Origin: JAFNAG01 sp964353465
Lineage (GTDB): Bacteria > Acidobacteriota > UBA6911
NCBI GenBank assembly: GCA_964353465.1
Contig: CAYGWQ010000275.1
Coordinates: 1-7,431, forward strand
DNA: 7,431 bases
Reading direction: 5' to 3'
Shown here: positions 1 through 7,431 of the stretch, piece after piece
Layout of the letters: each line of letters starts with the position of its first letter
Numbering within the stretch: the first letter of the stretch is position 1
Position numbers and translations under genes: made by a program
The notes under the pieces: generated by a model
Databases searched by the model: none
What the model saw: only the letters and a program-made list of their open reading frames with translations
Told to the model about the DNA's origin: nothing

Positions 1-37
1 CGGACCGATAGATTAATGTCGAGTTTTGAGACAATCT

Positions 38-150
38 CGGCGGCCGGGGCCTACTGTGGGCGCCGGATGCCACGTGGGCGCCGGATGCCAGACGGCGCTC
101 TGCCCCCCCACCGCATCACCCCAAATCCCGTCCGGCGGCCGGGGCCTACT
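38..150. repeat. 18-base direct repeat pair, copies at 38-55 and 133-150
   Basis: CGGCGGCCGGGGCCTACT occurs at 38-55 and again, identically, at 133-150, 95 bases apart start to start. The reverse complement contains TAGGCCCCGGCCG, which differs by one extra C from TAGGCCCGGCCG at 1894-1905 in the right arm of the large inverted repeat after tilS. The two regions may therefore carry relatives of one repeat family. This link is an inference from a short GC-rich match. Confidence 0.7.
56..91. repeat. Tandem duplication, 18-base unit x2
   Basis: GTGGGCGCCGGATGCCAC (56-73) is followed directly by GTGGGCGCCGGATGCCAG (74-91), with 17 of 18 bases identical. The junction creates a CACGTG palindrome at 71-76. 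Two copies only, lying just after the first copy of the 18-base direct repeat. This fits slippage or debris of a degenerate interspersed repeat. It has neither the unit length nor the spacers of a CRISPR. Confidence 0.75.
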
Positions 151-200
151 ATTCAGCATTCGTCATTGCGGTGTTGGTGTGGTACAAGTGTAGCAGGATC

Positions 201-1622
201 ATGAAAAACCGGCCCAGACTCACGACCCTGGAACTCCAGGTCCTGAGGACCATCCGCAAGTTTGCGATGCTCCGGCGCGGCGAGCACGTGCTCGTGGCCG
301 CTTCGGGCGGCGCCGACTCCACCGCTTTGCTGCTCTGTCTATACGATCTGGCTCCGCGCATGAATCTCAGGCTCACGGTGGCGCATCTCAATCACGGCAT
401 CCGGGGAACGGAGGCCGACGAGGACGCGGACTTCATCCGCCGCATGAGCGCAGAGCTCGGCCTGCCCTTCCTGTCCGAATCCGCCGACTTGCGGGCGCGC
501 GCGGCCGCGAGCAGGCGCAACCTCGAGGAAGTGGCCCGCGAGGCGCGCTACGAGTTTCTGCACCGCACCGCGGACCGCATCAGGGCGGACAAGGCCGCGA
601 CCGGCCACAACCTGAACGACCAGGCGGAGACTATCCTATTCCGCCTGCTGCGCGGCAGCGGGCCCAGGGGTCTTGCGGGCATCCACGCGGTGGTTGACGG
701 ACGGCTCATCCGCCCGCTGATCGCCTGTTCCCGGCAGCAGATCCTGGACTTTCTGGCGGAGCGCAAGGCCGCGTACCGCGAAGATTCGAGCAATCATGAT
801 CTGCATTACCAGAGAAACCGCATCCGCCACGAGCTGGTCCCCTACCTCGAAACGCACTTCAATCCCCGCCTGATTGAAACGCTCGCCCGTGAAGCCGACA
901 TCGCGCAGACCACCTACGATTTTGTCGAGAGCTACGCCGGGCGGGAATTCGAGGACCTGCGGATTCTCCTCACCGACGGGATCGCTTTGCGGCCGCACCA
1001 ACTCCTGCAATTGCACCCGGCGGTGCGTCGCCAGGTCGTCCGCCACGCGCTGCGCGAGGCATTGGGATCGCTGCGCGGCATCGAAACTGTCCACACCGGG
1101 GAGATTCTCCGGCTCTGCGAGCCGGGCCAGAGCGGACGAAGCATTGAGCTGCCCGGCGGTATCCGGGCGCGCCGTGACCTGGACTGGCTGGAGCTGATCA
1201 GGGATGCCCGGACCGCCGAGCCGGGATTCCACTACGAGCTCGTCTGGCCCGGCTGCTGCCGCGTTCCGGAGGCCGGACTGGAATTCACTGCCTCGATCGA
1301 CGAACACCCGGAGCCGGCGTCATTGCCGCCTTCCGGGGCAGTCGACTCAGCCCGCCTCAATCCGGAAGCGCTTCCCGCAACTCTTACCATCCGCTCACGC
1401 CTCCCCGGCGACCGCTATGGAGGTTCCGGCCATCGCAAGGTCAAGAAAATGCTGCTCGCGGCCAGGATTTCGCTGCCGGCGCGCGCAAGACTCCCGGTCG
1501 TGGCTACCGGGCAGGCCGTGATCTGGGTTCCGGGTTTCAAACCAGCAAGATTTTTTGGAGCTAAACCCGATTCCAGCCGATGTGTGCTACTAAAGGCGGA
1601 ACCCGTGAAGAGCGGCGACTGA
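201..1622 (+). CDS. tilS: tRNA(Ile)-lysidine synthase TilS
   Basis: Cytoplasmic ATP-dependent enzyme that attaches lysine to C34 of the CAU-anticodon tRNA-Ile, giving lysidine, so that the tRNA is charged with Ile and reads AUA. The N-terminal PP-loop domain shows SGGADS at residues 35-40, HLNHGIRG at 62-69, GHNLNDQAET at 135-144, EDSSN at 194-198 and RNRIRHEL at 205-212, all family hallmarks. A C-terminal substrate-binding domain ends in RKVKKMLLAARISLPARARLP, from residue 412. At 473 aa it is slightly longer than E. coli TilS (about 430). I chose ATG 201, preceded by GCAGGA, although the spacing is short. An in-frame GTG at 171 would add 10 residues with no conserved content and no better binding site. 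One oddity is Asn139 where the family usually has Asp (HxxDDQxET). The gene is separated from ftsH by a repeat-rich gap, so it is probably its own transcription unit. Confidence 0.96.
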   Translation: MKNRPRLTTLELQVLRTIRKFAMLRRGEHVLVAASGGADSTALLLCLYDLAPRMNLRLTVAHLNHGIRGTEADEDADFIRRMSAELGLPFLSESADLRARAAASRRNLEEVAREARYEFLHRTADRIRADKAATGHNLNDQAETILFRLLRGSGPRGLAGIHAVVDGRLIRPLIACSRQQILDFLAERKAAYREDSSNHDLHYQRNRIRHELVPYLETHFNPRLIETLAREADIAQTTYDFVESYAGREFEDLRILLTDGIALRPHQLLQLHPAVRRQVVRHALREALGSLRGIETVHTGEILRLCEPGQSGRSIELPGGIRARRDLDWLELIRDARTAEPGFHYELVWPGCCRVPEAGLEFTASIDEHPEPASLPPSGAVDSARLNPEALPATLTIRSRLPGDRYGGSGHRKVKKMLLAARISLPARARLPVVATGQAVIWVPGFKPARFFGAKPDSSRCVLLKAEPVKSGD

Positions 1623-1672
1623 TTGGCCTTTGGAGTGCGGCTATGAATCTTGCATCTTATGCGGAACCTGGC

Positions 1673-1983
1673 ACGTTTATGTGTGTGCCGCACCTTCGGC
1701 GCTCCCAATCAAACCTCGGCGTAGCCCGGCCTCACGGCCGGGCCTATGCTCTGTCGGCCCTTCGGGCCTGCCGCCGACTCGAATCTGCGGATCGCCGGCT
1801 GGCGCCGGAGTTTGCTGTATGAATGAGGCCTGGCGGTAGCAGACTGGCGGCGGAAATCGATAAATGGATGAGGCCCGAAGGGCCGGCAGAAAATAGGCCC
1901 GGCCGTAAGGCCGGGATATAGCGAGGGTTTGGTCATGAGCGCCGAAGGTGCGGCACAGAAGTAGCCATGTTCAGACGTTTATG
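1673..1983. repeat. 9-base direct repeat flanking the large inverted repeat
   Basis: ACGTTTATG lies at 1673-1681, just before the left arm, and at 1975-1983, 17 bases beyond the right arm. Looser similarity continues for about 10 bases downstream of both copies (TGTGTGCCGC against ATGTGTCGCCGC). This could be a target-site duplication from insertion of the 1682-1974 segment. The 17 unpaired bases at the right end and the similarity that continues past both copies argue for caution: it may simply be part of a repeat unit. Confidence 0.5.
1684..1957. repeat. Long imperfect inverted repeat built of small palindromes (REP/MITE-like)
   Basis: The arms are 1684-1768 and 1872-1957, about 85 bases each, around a 103-base centre. 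The outermost 21 bases match perfectly when one arm is reverse-complemented. The inner 44 bases match at 40 positions. Between them lie about 20 diverged bases with one length difference. Each arm carries the same three mini-palindromes: GCACC/GGCGC around TTC; CCCGGCC around a 4-base loop (1724-1743 left, 1898-1915 right, the right with a GTAA loop); and GGCCC around TTC or GAA (1756-1768 and 1872-1884). It contains no gene, so it is not an insertion sequence able to move by itself. It looks like two copies of an interspersed palindromic repeat in opposite orientation, or a small non-autonomous element. As RNA it could fold and end or protect the tilS transcript. Confidence 0.8.
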
Positions 1984-2003
1984 ATGTGTCGCCGCTTTGG
2001 AGA

Positions 2004-2047
2004 GCCGGGCCGGGTGCCCGGCAAACAAGGCGGCGCAGAAGCGCCGC
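2004..2047. repeat. Two adjacent perfect GC hairpins
   Basis: GCCGGGC (2004-2010) pairs with GCCCGGC (2016-2022) around a 5-base loop. Seven bases later GCGGCGC (2030-2036) pairs with GCGCCGC (2041-2047) around AGAA. Both 7-bp stems are perfect. Neither is followed by a T run, so they are not simple terminators. The style matches the neighbouring inverted repeat, and they are likely another interspersed palindromic unit. Confidence 0.7.
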
Positions 2048-2054
2048 ACTCCAG

Positions 2055-2076
2055 ATACTGCCGGCGGCAGTATTTT
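2055..2076 (+). terminator. Hairpin plus short T run, possible intrinsic terminator
   Basis: ATACTGCC (2055-2062) pairs perfectly with GGCAGTAT (2066-2073) around GGC. The final stem base begins a run of four T (2073-2076). An 8-bp stem with a short T tract could stop transcripts entering from tilS before the ftsH promoter. The T run is short, and the hairpin may instead belong to the palindromic repeat cluster just upstream. Confidence 0.4.
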
Positions 2077-2209
2077 CGAGTTGAGAGCAACTTATCGGGG
2101 GAAATGACGTCTAAATTGGATGAATTTGCCGGAGACGGCGCCCCGGCGTGAAGGAGCGAAAAACATTGCCGGGACGCAGGTTTGGAGTTAGGAAACTCTG
2201 CGGCAAGTC

Positions 2210-2218
2210 TGCTATAAT
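2210..2218 (+). promoter_or_regulatory. Extended -10 promoter for ftsH
   Basis: TGCTATAAT at 2210-2218 is a perfect extended -10 element (TGn followed by consensus TATAAT), striking in such GC-rich DNA. There is no good -35: the hexamer at the right distance, around 2190-2195, reads AGGAAA, which is typical of promoters that lean on the extended -10. Transcription would begin near 2225, leaving a leader of roughly 47 bases before the TTG start of ftsH. Since folP-glmM follow on the same strand, it may drive them too. Confidence 0.7.
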
Positions 2219-2257
2219 GGAATAGCGGGATGCGCGGCAGAGCGCGAACGTTCCCAT

Positions 2258-2271
2258 TGGAGGTTGGTAAT

Positions 2272-2274
<3 letters not shown>
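2258..2274 (+). promoter_or_regulatory. Ribosome binding site that sets the ftsH start at TTG 2272
   Basis: TGGAGG (2258-2263) sits 8 bases before TTG (2272-2274), an ideal spacing. The competing in-frame ATG at 2230 has no purine-rich site in front of it and lies only about 5 bases from the expected transcription start. Confidence 0.8.
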
Positions 2275-4197
<1,923 letters not shown>

Positions 4198-4212
4198 CCG
4201 TTCGTAATACCC

Positions 4213-4236
4213 GGGGGGAAGGCTTTCCTTCCCCCC
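4213..4236 (+). other. Perfect 10-bp hairpin after ftsH, no T run
   Basis: GGGGGGAAGG (4213-4222) pairs perfectly with CCTTCCCCCC (4227-4236) around CTTT, 15 bases after the ftsH stop. The next bases are TGAAAG, so there is no U tract for standard intrinsic termination. It could stabilise the 3' end of ftsH mRNA, mark a processing site within an ftsH-folP transcript, or act as a weak or factor-assisted terminator that lowers expression of folP and the genes after it. Confidence 0.65.
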
Positions 4237-4294
4237 TGAAAGAATCATTCGACAGACCCACCGCGGCCCGGGGAAGGGCGCGGGACATCGCCAT

Positions 4295-5176
4295 TTGAAT
4301 CGCATGCCCTACGCCGGCTTCCGCAGGCAGTTTCAAATCAGGGCTCGTGACAGGATCCTCAATCTCGGATCCCGAACCCTCGTCATGGGGATTCTCAATG
4401 TCACCCCTGATTCGTTCTCGAACGGCGGGATGCATTTCGAGCCCGCCCGGGCGATTGAGCGCGCCTGGCGCATCGCCGAAGAAGGCGCGGATATTCTGGA
4501 TATCGGCGGGGAATCCACCCGGCCCGGAGCGCAGGGAGTCAGCGCGGAGGATGAGCTGCGGCGCATCATTCCGGTTATGGATGCGCTTGCCGGCAGCTAC
4601 CCGCTGCCGATATCGATTGACACTTCGAAATCCGAGGTCGGCCGGGCCGCCCTGGAAAGGGGCGCCGCCCTGGTCAATGATGTGACGGCTCTGGGGAATG
4701 ATCCCGCGCTGGGAGAGGCGGCAGCTGCCTGTCATGCCGGCGTCATTCTCATGCACATGAGGGGGGAGCCCCGCACCATGCAGAAATTGCCGCCCAGCCC
4801 CGATATCCTCGGGGAGCTCGAGGAGTGGGCGGGCATGGCGGTGGTGCGGGCGCAGAATCTCGGCGTGGCAAGGGATACGATCGTCCTCGACCCGGGGATC
4901 GGTTTCGGTAAGACGGCAGACCAGAATCTCGAAATACTTCGCAACCTGGACCGCCTGGCGGCGGCCGGATTTCCGATTCTGGTCGGCACATCCAGGAAGT
5001 CTTTTATCGGCCGAATCCTGGGGGATCCGATGGCGGATCGGACCTGGGGAAGCGCCGCGGTGGCGGCCGCGGCCATTCTGTTCGGAGCTCACATGGTTCG
5101 CGTCCACGATGTTGCAGCGATGCGCGATGTAGCGCGTGTCATGGACGCGATCCTCAGCGAAGGGGGGAGCGCGTGA
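4295..5176 (+). CDS. folP: Dihydropteroate synthase FolP
   Basis: Cytoplasmic TIM-barrel enzyme condensing 6-hydroxymethyl-dihydropterin pyrophosphate with p-aminobenzoate to give dihydropteroate, the sulfonamide-sensitive step of folate synthesis. At 293 aa it is family length. Signatures in order: MGILNVTPDSFSNGG (31-45), DIGGESTRPG (69-78), SIDTS with D109, NDV, MHMRG (from 153), DPGIGFGK (from 199), SRKSFIG (from 233) and RVHDV (269-273). These cover the pterin, pyrophosphate and sulfonamide/PABA loops. The start is a choice between TTG 4295, with GGGA 9 bases upstream, and ATG 4304, with nothing suitable upstream. I prefer TTG; the first 20 residues are not conserved either way. Its last codons carry the ribosome binding site of cdaA, so the two are translationally coupled. 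Confidence 0.95.
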   Translation: MNRMPYAGFRRQFQIRARDRILNLGSRTLVMGILNVTPDSFSNGGMHFEPARAIERAWRIAEEGADILDIGGESTRPGAQGVSAEDELRRIIPVMDALAGSYPLPISIDTSKSEVGRAALERGAALVNDVTALGNDPALGEAAAACHAGVILMHMRGEPRTMQKLPPSPDILGELEEWAGMAVVRAQNLGVARDTIVLDPGIGFGKTADQNLEILRNLDRLAAAGFPILVGTSRKSFIGRILGDPMADRTWGSAAVAAAAILFGAHMVRVHDVAAMRDVARVMDAILSEGGSA

Positions 5177-5181
5177 GCATG
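5161..5181 (+). promoter_or_regulatory. Ribosome binding site of cdaA inside the end of folP
   Basis: AGGGGGGAG (5161-5169) lies 9 bases before ATG 5179 and only 3 bases before the alternative GTG 5173, which overlaps the folP stop (GTGA). The spacing favours the ATG. Either way translation of folP runs over the binding site of the next gene. Confidence 0.65.
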
Positions 5182-6003
5182 GTCTCCGAAATCATCTCGG
5201 GATTCTACCAGTACGCCCCCCTGACGATTCGCGACGTCATCGATATCGCGATTGTAGCCTTCCTGACCTACCGCTTCCTCCTGATCCTGCGGGGGACCCG
5301 AGGGGCCCAGATGACGCTCGGCATCGTCGTCCTGCTGCTCTTCTACGCGCTTACCCGCTACTATCGCCTGCAAACCCTGGAATGGCTTTTCAACAACCTG
5401 CTCACCTACGTCGTCTTCACCATCATCGTTCTCTACCAGAATGAGATCCGGCGCGGGCTGGCGGGTATCGGCAGGTCGTCATGGTTCGGCAGGCAGCAGA
5501 GAAGCCTGGGCAAGGAGGGTTTTGAGGAGATTATCCTGGCAGCGACCACCCTGGCATCCAAGAAAATCGGCGCTCTGATCGTGGTGGAGCGTGACATTGG
5601 TTTGAAGAATTACGCGGAGAGCGGCATCGCCCTCGATGCAGTCCCCACGTACGACCTCCTGGTGACGATTTTCAGCCCCAACACGCCGCTCCATGACGGC
5701 GCGGTCATTGTTCAGCCAAACCGTATCATCGCCGCCGGCTGCTTCCTGCCGTTGACGCTGGAACCTCACCTCAGCAAGGAACTCGGCACGCGGCACCGGG
5801 CAGCCATCGGCATTACCGAGGAGACCGACGCTGTCGCCGTCATCGTATCCGAAGAGACAGGGATCATTTCCGCCGCCATCGAGGGGAAAATCACGCGCAA
5901 CCTCGACGGCGCCGGGCTGCGCAACATTCTCCATGCCGCACTCGAGGGCAAGGCCTCGCGGGCCGCAGGGAAGCCGGTAAGGGAGCGGCAGGAAGCGGTA
6001 TGA
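5179..6003 (+). CDS. cdaA: Membrane diadenylate cyclase CdaA (c-di-AMP synthase)
   Basis: Joins two ATP into the second messenger cyclic di-AMP, which in other bacteria controls potassium and osmolyte transport and so turgor and wall stress. Three membrane helices lie at about residues 20-37, 45-60 and 74-90, followed by a cytoplasmic DAC domain. The catalytic DGA is at 173-175 (PLHDGAVI) and RHR at 205-207 (GTRHRAAIGI), followed by VSEETG, so the active site looks intact. Architecture and length (274 aa) match the CdaA/DacA class, not DisA, which has DNA-binding domains. I chose ATG 5179 for its binding site; GTG 5173 would add two residues. The gene touches folP upstream and overlaps cdaR downstream (ATGA). 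The cdaA-cdaR-glmM order is the classical module from Firmicutes and supports the call. Confidence 0.94.
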   Translation: MVSEIISGFYQYAPLTIRDVIDIAIVAFLTYRFLLILRGTRGAQMTLGIVVLLLFYALTRYYRLQTLEWLFNNLLTYVVFTIIVLYQNEIRRGLAGIGRSSWFGRQQRSLGKEGFEEIILAATTLASKKIGALIVVERDIGLKNYAESGIALDAVPTYDLLVTIFSPNTPLHDGAVIVQPNRIIAAGCFLPLTLEPHLSKELGTRHRAAIGITEETDAVAVIVSEETGIISAAIEGKITRNLDGAGLRNILHAALEGKASRAAGKPVRERQEAV

Positions 6004-6947
6004 GAACACCCCTTCGATTCGTCAGAGAAATCCTGCTGAAAAACTGGGGCCTGAAGCTGACTTCCCTGCTCATTGCTTTCGCGCTCTGGCTCATGCTCCG
6101 CGGCAGCCAGGGGGAGCGGGTCATTACGGTGCCGTTGACGGTCCAGATCCCGCGCAGCATGGAAATCGTCAGCGAGCGCCCCAACATGGTGGAGATTACC
6201 GCGCAAGGCCACCTCGCCAACCTCACGGGGAGCCTGCCGAACATAACCTACAACATCGACCTCCAGTCTGCCGGAGAGGGAGAGAAGACGGTCCCCCTCT
6301 CACCGGCCGGAGTTCGAATCAGCCCCGCGTCCGGCCTCAAGGTTATCCGGGTAAATCCAGCGCGGATAACCCTCATCCTGGAAAAGGTCATTTCGAAGGA
6401 CGTGCCGGTCAAGGTGCCCATCCGGGGCACGCCCGCTCCCGGGTTTGATTTCTACCAGGTCACATGCCAGCCGAGCATCGTCAGTGTCAGCGGGCCACGC
6501 TCCAACATTAATCCCATCAAGGAGGTGGAAACAGATCCGGTATCCATCGAAGCGCGGAGTGCATCCTTCCACCAAACAGTGAATTTTCGCATTCCCGATG
6601 TCGATATACATACCAGCCCCGTTGGTCCGGCCGAAGCGGATATCGAGCTTGGGCCGCACCGCGAGGTCCGCACGTTCAGCATACCGGTTGGCGGGCTCGA
6701 GGGGAGCGCTTTCGCGCCCAGTCCGCCGTTCGTATCTGTGAGCGTGCTGATACCGGCAGCCATAAAGGAGCGGCTGGCGGCGGAGGACTTGAGGGCCACG
6801 GTGACCATCCCGAACCCCGAGCCCGAATCCGATCGCATCGCAGTGGTGCCTCAGGTGGAGTTCACAAAGGAGCTCGGCGCGGGGATCACCATCAGGCATG
6901 TCAGCCCGGAACAGCTCACCCTGGTCCGCAAAGTAAGGAAGAAATAA
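6000..6947 (+). CDS. cdaR: YbbR-domain membrane protein CdaR, regulator of CdaA
   Basis: Predicted single-pass membrane protein that binds and modulates CdaA in Firmicutes. Here the role is inferred from its place between cdaA and glmM. Residues 1-17 are basic, a membrane helix spans about 18-33 (LKLTSLLIAFALWLML), and the rest would lie outside the cytoplasm. The exported part looks like three YbbR-type beta repeats: about 38-128, 131-218 (opening SKDVPVKVPIRG) and 221-310 (opening REVRTFSIPVGG). The repeat boundaries are my estimate by eye. At 315 aa it is shorter than B. subtilis CdaR, which has four repeats. The start overlaps the cdaA stop (ATGA), with AGGAAG at 5990-5995 as binding site. 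The sequence is much less conserved than its neighbours, as is usual for this family. Confidence 0.85.
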   Translation: MRTPLRFVREILLKNWGLKLTSLLIAFALWLMLRGSQGERVITVPLTVQIPRSMEIVSERPNMVEITAQGHLANLTGSLPNITYNIDLQSAGEGEKTVPLSPAGVRISPASGLKVIRVNPARITLILEKVISKDVPVKVPIRGTPAPGFDFYQVTCQPSIVSVSGPRSNINPIKEVETDPVSIEARSASFHQTVNFRIPDVDIHTSPVGPAEADIELGPHREVRTFSIPVGGLEGSAFAPSPPFVSVSVLIPAAIKERLAAEDLRATVTIPNPEPESDRIAVVPQVEFTKELGAGITIRHVSPEQLTLVRKVRKK

Positions 6948-7431
6948 TGGGAAGTCTGTTCGGTACGGACGGGATCCGCGGTGTTGCCGGCGAGCCGCCC
7001 CTGGACCGGGATGACGTCTATCGGATCGGCTATTGCCTGACGCGCTATTTGTGCGCGACCTGCGCGCAGCCGCAAGTCCTGATCGGCCGGGACACACGGG
7101 TGTCCGGGCCCTGGATCGAAAGCCTGCTATGCAGCGCGATCAAGGATGCGGGGGGATCCCCGGAGCGGTGCGGCATTGTTTCTACTCCCGCGGTTTCGTT
7201 CCTCACCCGGAAGGTTGCCGCCCAGGCCGGCATCATGATCAGCGCCTCCCACAATCCGTATCAGGACAACGGGATCAAGTTCTTCTCGCGAGATGGATTG
7301 AAGCTGTCCGACGAACTGGAGATGGAGATCGAAGATCTCATCTTCTCGGGCAGGCTGAATTCCTATCTGATCGAGAGCACGCGGGATATTCTGGCCTTCA
7401 AGGATGAAGACGGTTTGCCGCTCGTGGATAA
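6947..7431 (+). CDS. glmM: Phosphoglucosamine mutase GlmM (partial, 3' end outside window)
   Basis: Interconverts glucosamine-6-phosphate and glucosamine-1-phosphate, the step that feeds UDP-GlcNAc for peptidoglycan and LPS. The 161 codons visible, of about 450 expected, stay open to the window edge. They read MGSLFGTDGIRGVAGEP (start), IGRDTRVSG (from residue 46) and ISASHNPYQDNGIKFF (from 98), with S101 the serine that carries the catalytic phosphate. The SASHNP and GIKFFS context fits GlmM better than PMM/PGM relatives, and the neighbours agree. The ATG overlaps the cdaR stop (TAATG) and AGGAAG at 6936-6941 gives a 5-base spacing. In B. subtilis and relatives GlmM also binds CdaA and inhibits it, tying c-di-AMP to wall precursor supply. 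The frame is intact as far as it is seen. Confidence 0.95.
   Translation, partial: MGSLFGTDGIRGVAGEPPLDRDDVYRIGYCLTRYLCATCAQPQVLIGRDTRVSGPWIESLLCSAIKDAGGSPERCGIVSTPAVSFLTRKVAAQAGIMISASHNPYQDNGIKFFSRDGLKLSDELEMEIEDLIFSGRLNSYLIESTRDILAFKDEDGLPLVD

Larger units (their letters stand above)
1..200. other. Gene-free left flank with short GC-rich repeats
   Basis: I see no credible coding region here. The one plus-strand reading frame across it (16-204) is rich in Arg, Pro and Gly, resembles no family I know and runs into the start of tilS. The stretch holds an 18-base direct repeat pair and an 18-base tandem duplication, listed separately. I found no convincing promoter for tilS: TTGCGG at 166-171 and TACAAG at 183-188 are only 11 bases apart, too close to be a -35/-10 pair. 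Confidence 0.6.
1623..2209. other. Gene-free, palindrome-rich intergenic region between tilS and ftsH
   Basis: There is no credible gene in nearly 600 bases. The short plus-strand frames at 1580-1822, 1630-1839 and 1948-2151 run through palindromes, look like no protein family and lack good ribosome binding sites. The region contains at least six GC-rich hairpin units, described separately. Other bacteria often have hpt between tilS and ftsH; nothing like it is present here. The segment 2077-2209 holds only a weak 5-bp hairpin (2079-2092) before the ftsH promoter. Confidence 0.75.

Noticed and set aside
38..150. Possible CRISPR from repeated 18-base units
   Set aside because: Only two copies of each unit, the units are too short, one pair is directly tandem, and there are no regular spacers or cas genes.
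166..188. TTGCGG / TACAAG as a tilS promoter
   Set aside because: Spacing of 11 bases is far from the 16-18 needed and both hexamers are poor.
16..204. 62-aa plus-strand frame before tilS
   Set aside because: It is made of repeat DNA, has no family resemblance, and overlaps the tilS start.
1580..2151. Small plus-strand frames after tilS (1580-1822, 1630-1839, 1948-2151)
   Set aside because: They are composed mostly of palindromic repeat DNA, have weak or no binding sites and give low-complexity products.
2230..2232. ATG as ftsH start
   Set aside because: No ribosome binding site, almost no leader after the predicted promoter, and a much better TTG start 42 bases on.

Overview
The window is a high-GC, all-plus-strand stretch of core bacterial genes: tilS, then a repeat-rich gap of about 650 bases, then ftsH, folP, cdaA (dacA), cdaR (ybbR-family) and the first 161 codons of glmM, which runs off the right edge. 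The order tilS-ftsH-folP-cdaA-cdaR-glmM, the GC-rich codon use, the Gram-negative style FtsH and the GC-rich palindromic intergenic repeats suggest a Gram-negative, high-GC bacterium. Acidobacteriota is the best guess, with a deltaproteobacterial-type lineage as the alternative. This rests on recalled gene order and sequence style, not on a search.

Layout. Bases 1-200 hold no gene, only short GC-rich direct and tandem repeats. tilS (201-1622) follows. Bases 1623-2271 hold no credible gene. They carry a long imperfect inverted repeat (1684-1957) bracketed by a 9-base direct repeat, two further perfect hairpins (2004-2022 and 2030-2047), a hairpin with a short T run that may be a terminator (2055-2076), and a consensus extended -10 promoter (2210-2218) in front of ftsH. 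ftsH most likely starts at a TTG (2272) with a strong ribosome binding site, not at the upstream ATG (2230). A 97-base gap with a perfect 10-bp hairpin separates ftsH from folP. folP, cdaA, cdaR and glmM are then packed with start/stop overlaps or near-contact, so they are almost certainly co-transcribed and translationally coupled.

How the genes work together. TilS makes the lysidine needed to read AUA codons. FtsH is the membrane AAA+ zinc protease for quality control and regulated turnover. FolP makes dihydropteroate for folate. CdaA makes cyclic di-AMP at the membrane, CdaR is its membrane-anchored regulator, and GlmM makes glucosamine-1-phosphate for peptidoglycan (and LPS) and is known in Firmicutes to bind and inhibit CdaA. 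The last three genes form the classical c-di-AMP/cell-wall module, here in a probably Gram-negative setting and joined to folate synthesis.

I see no new defence system, mobile gene, CRISPR array or RNA gene. The least explained DNA is the palindrome-rich gap between tilS and ftsH and the related-looking repeats before tilS.
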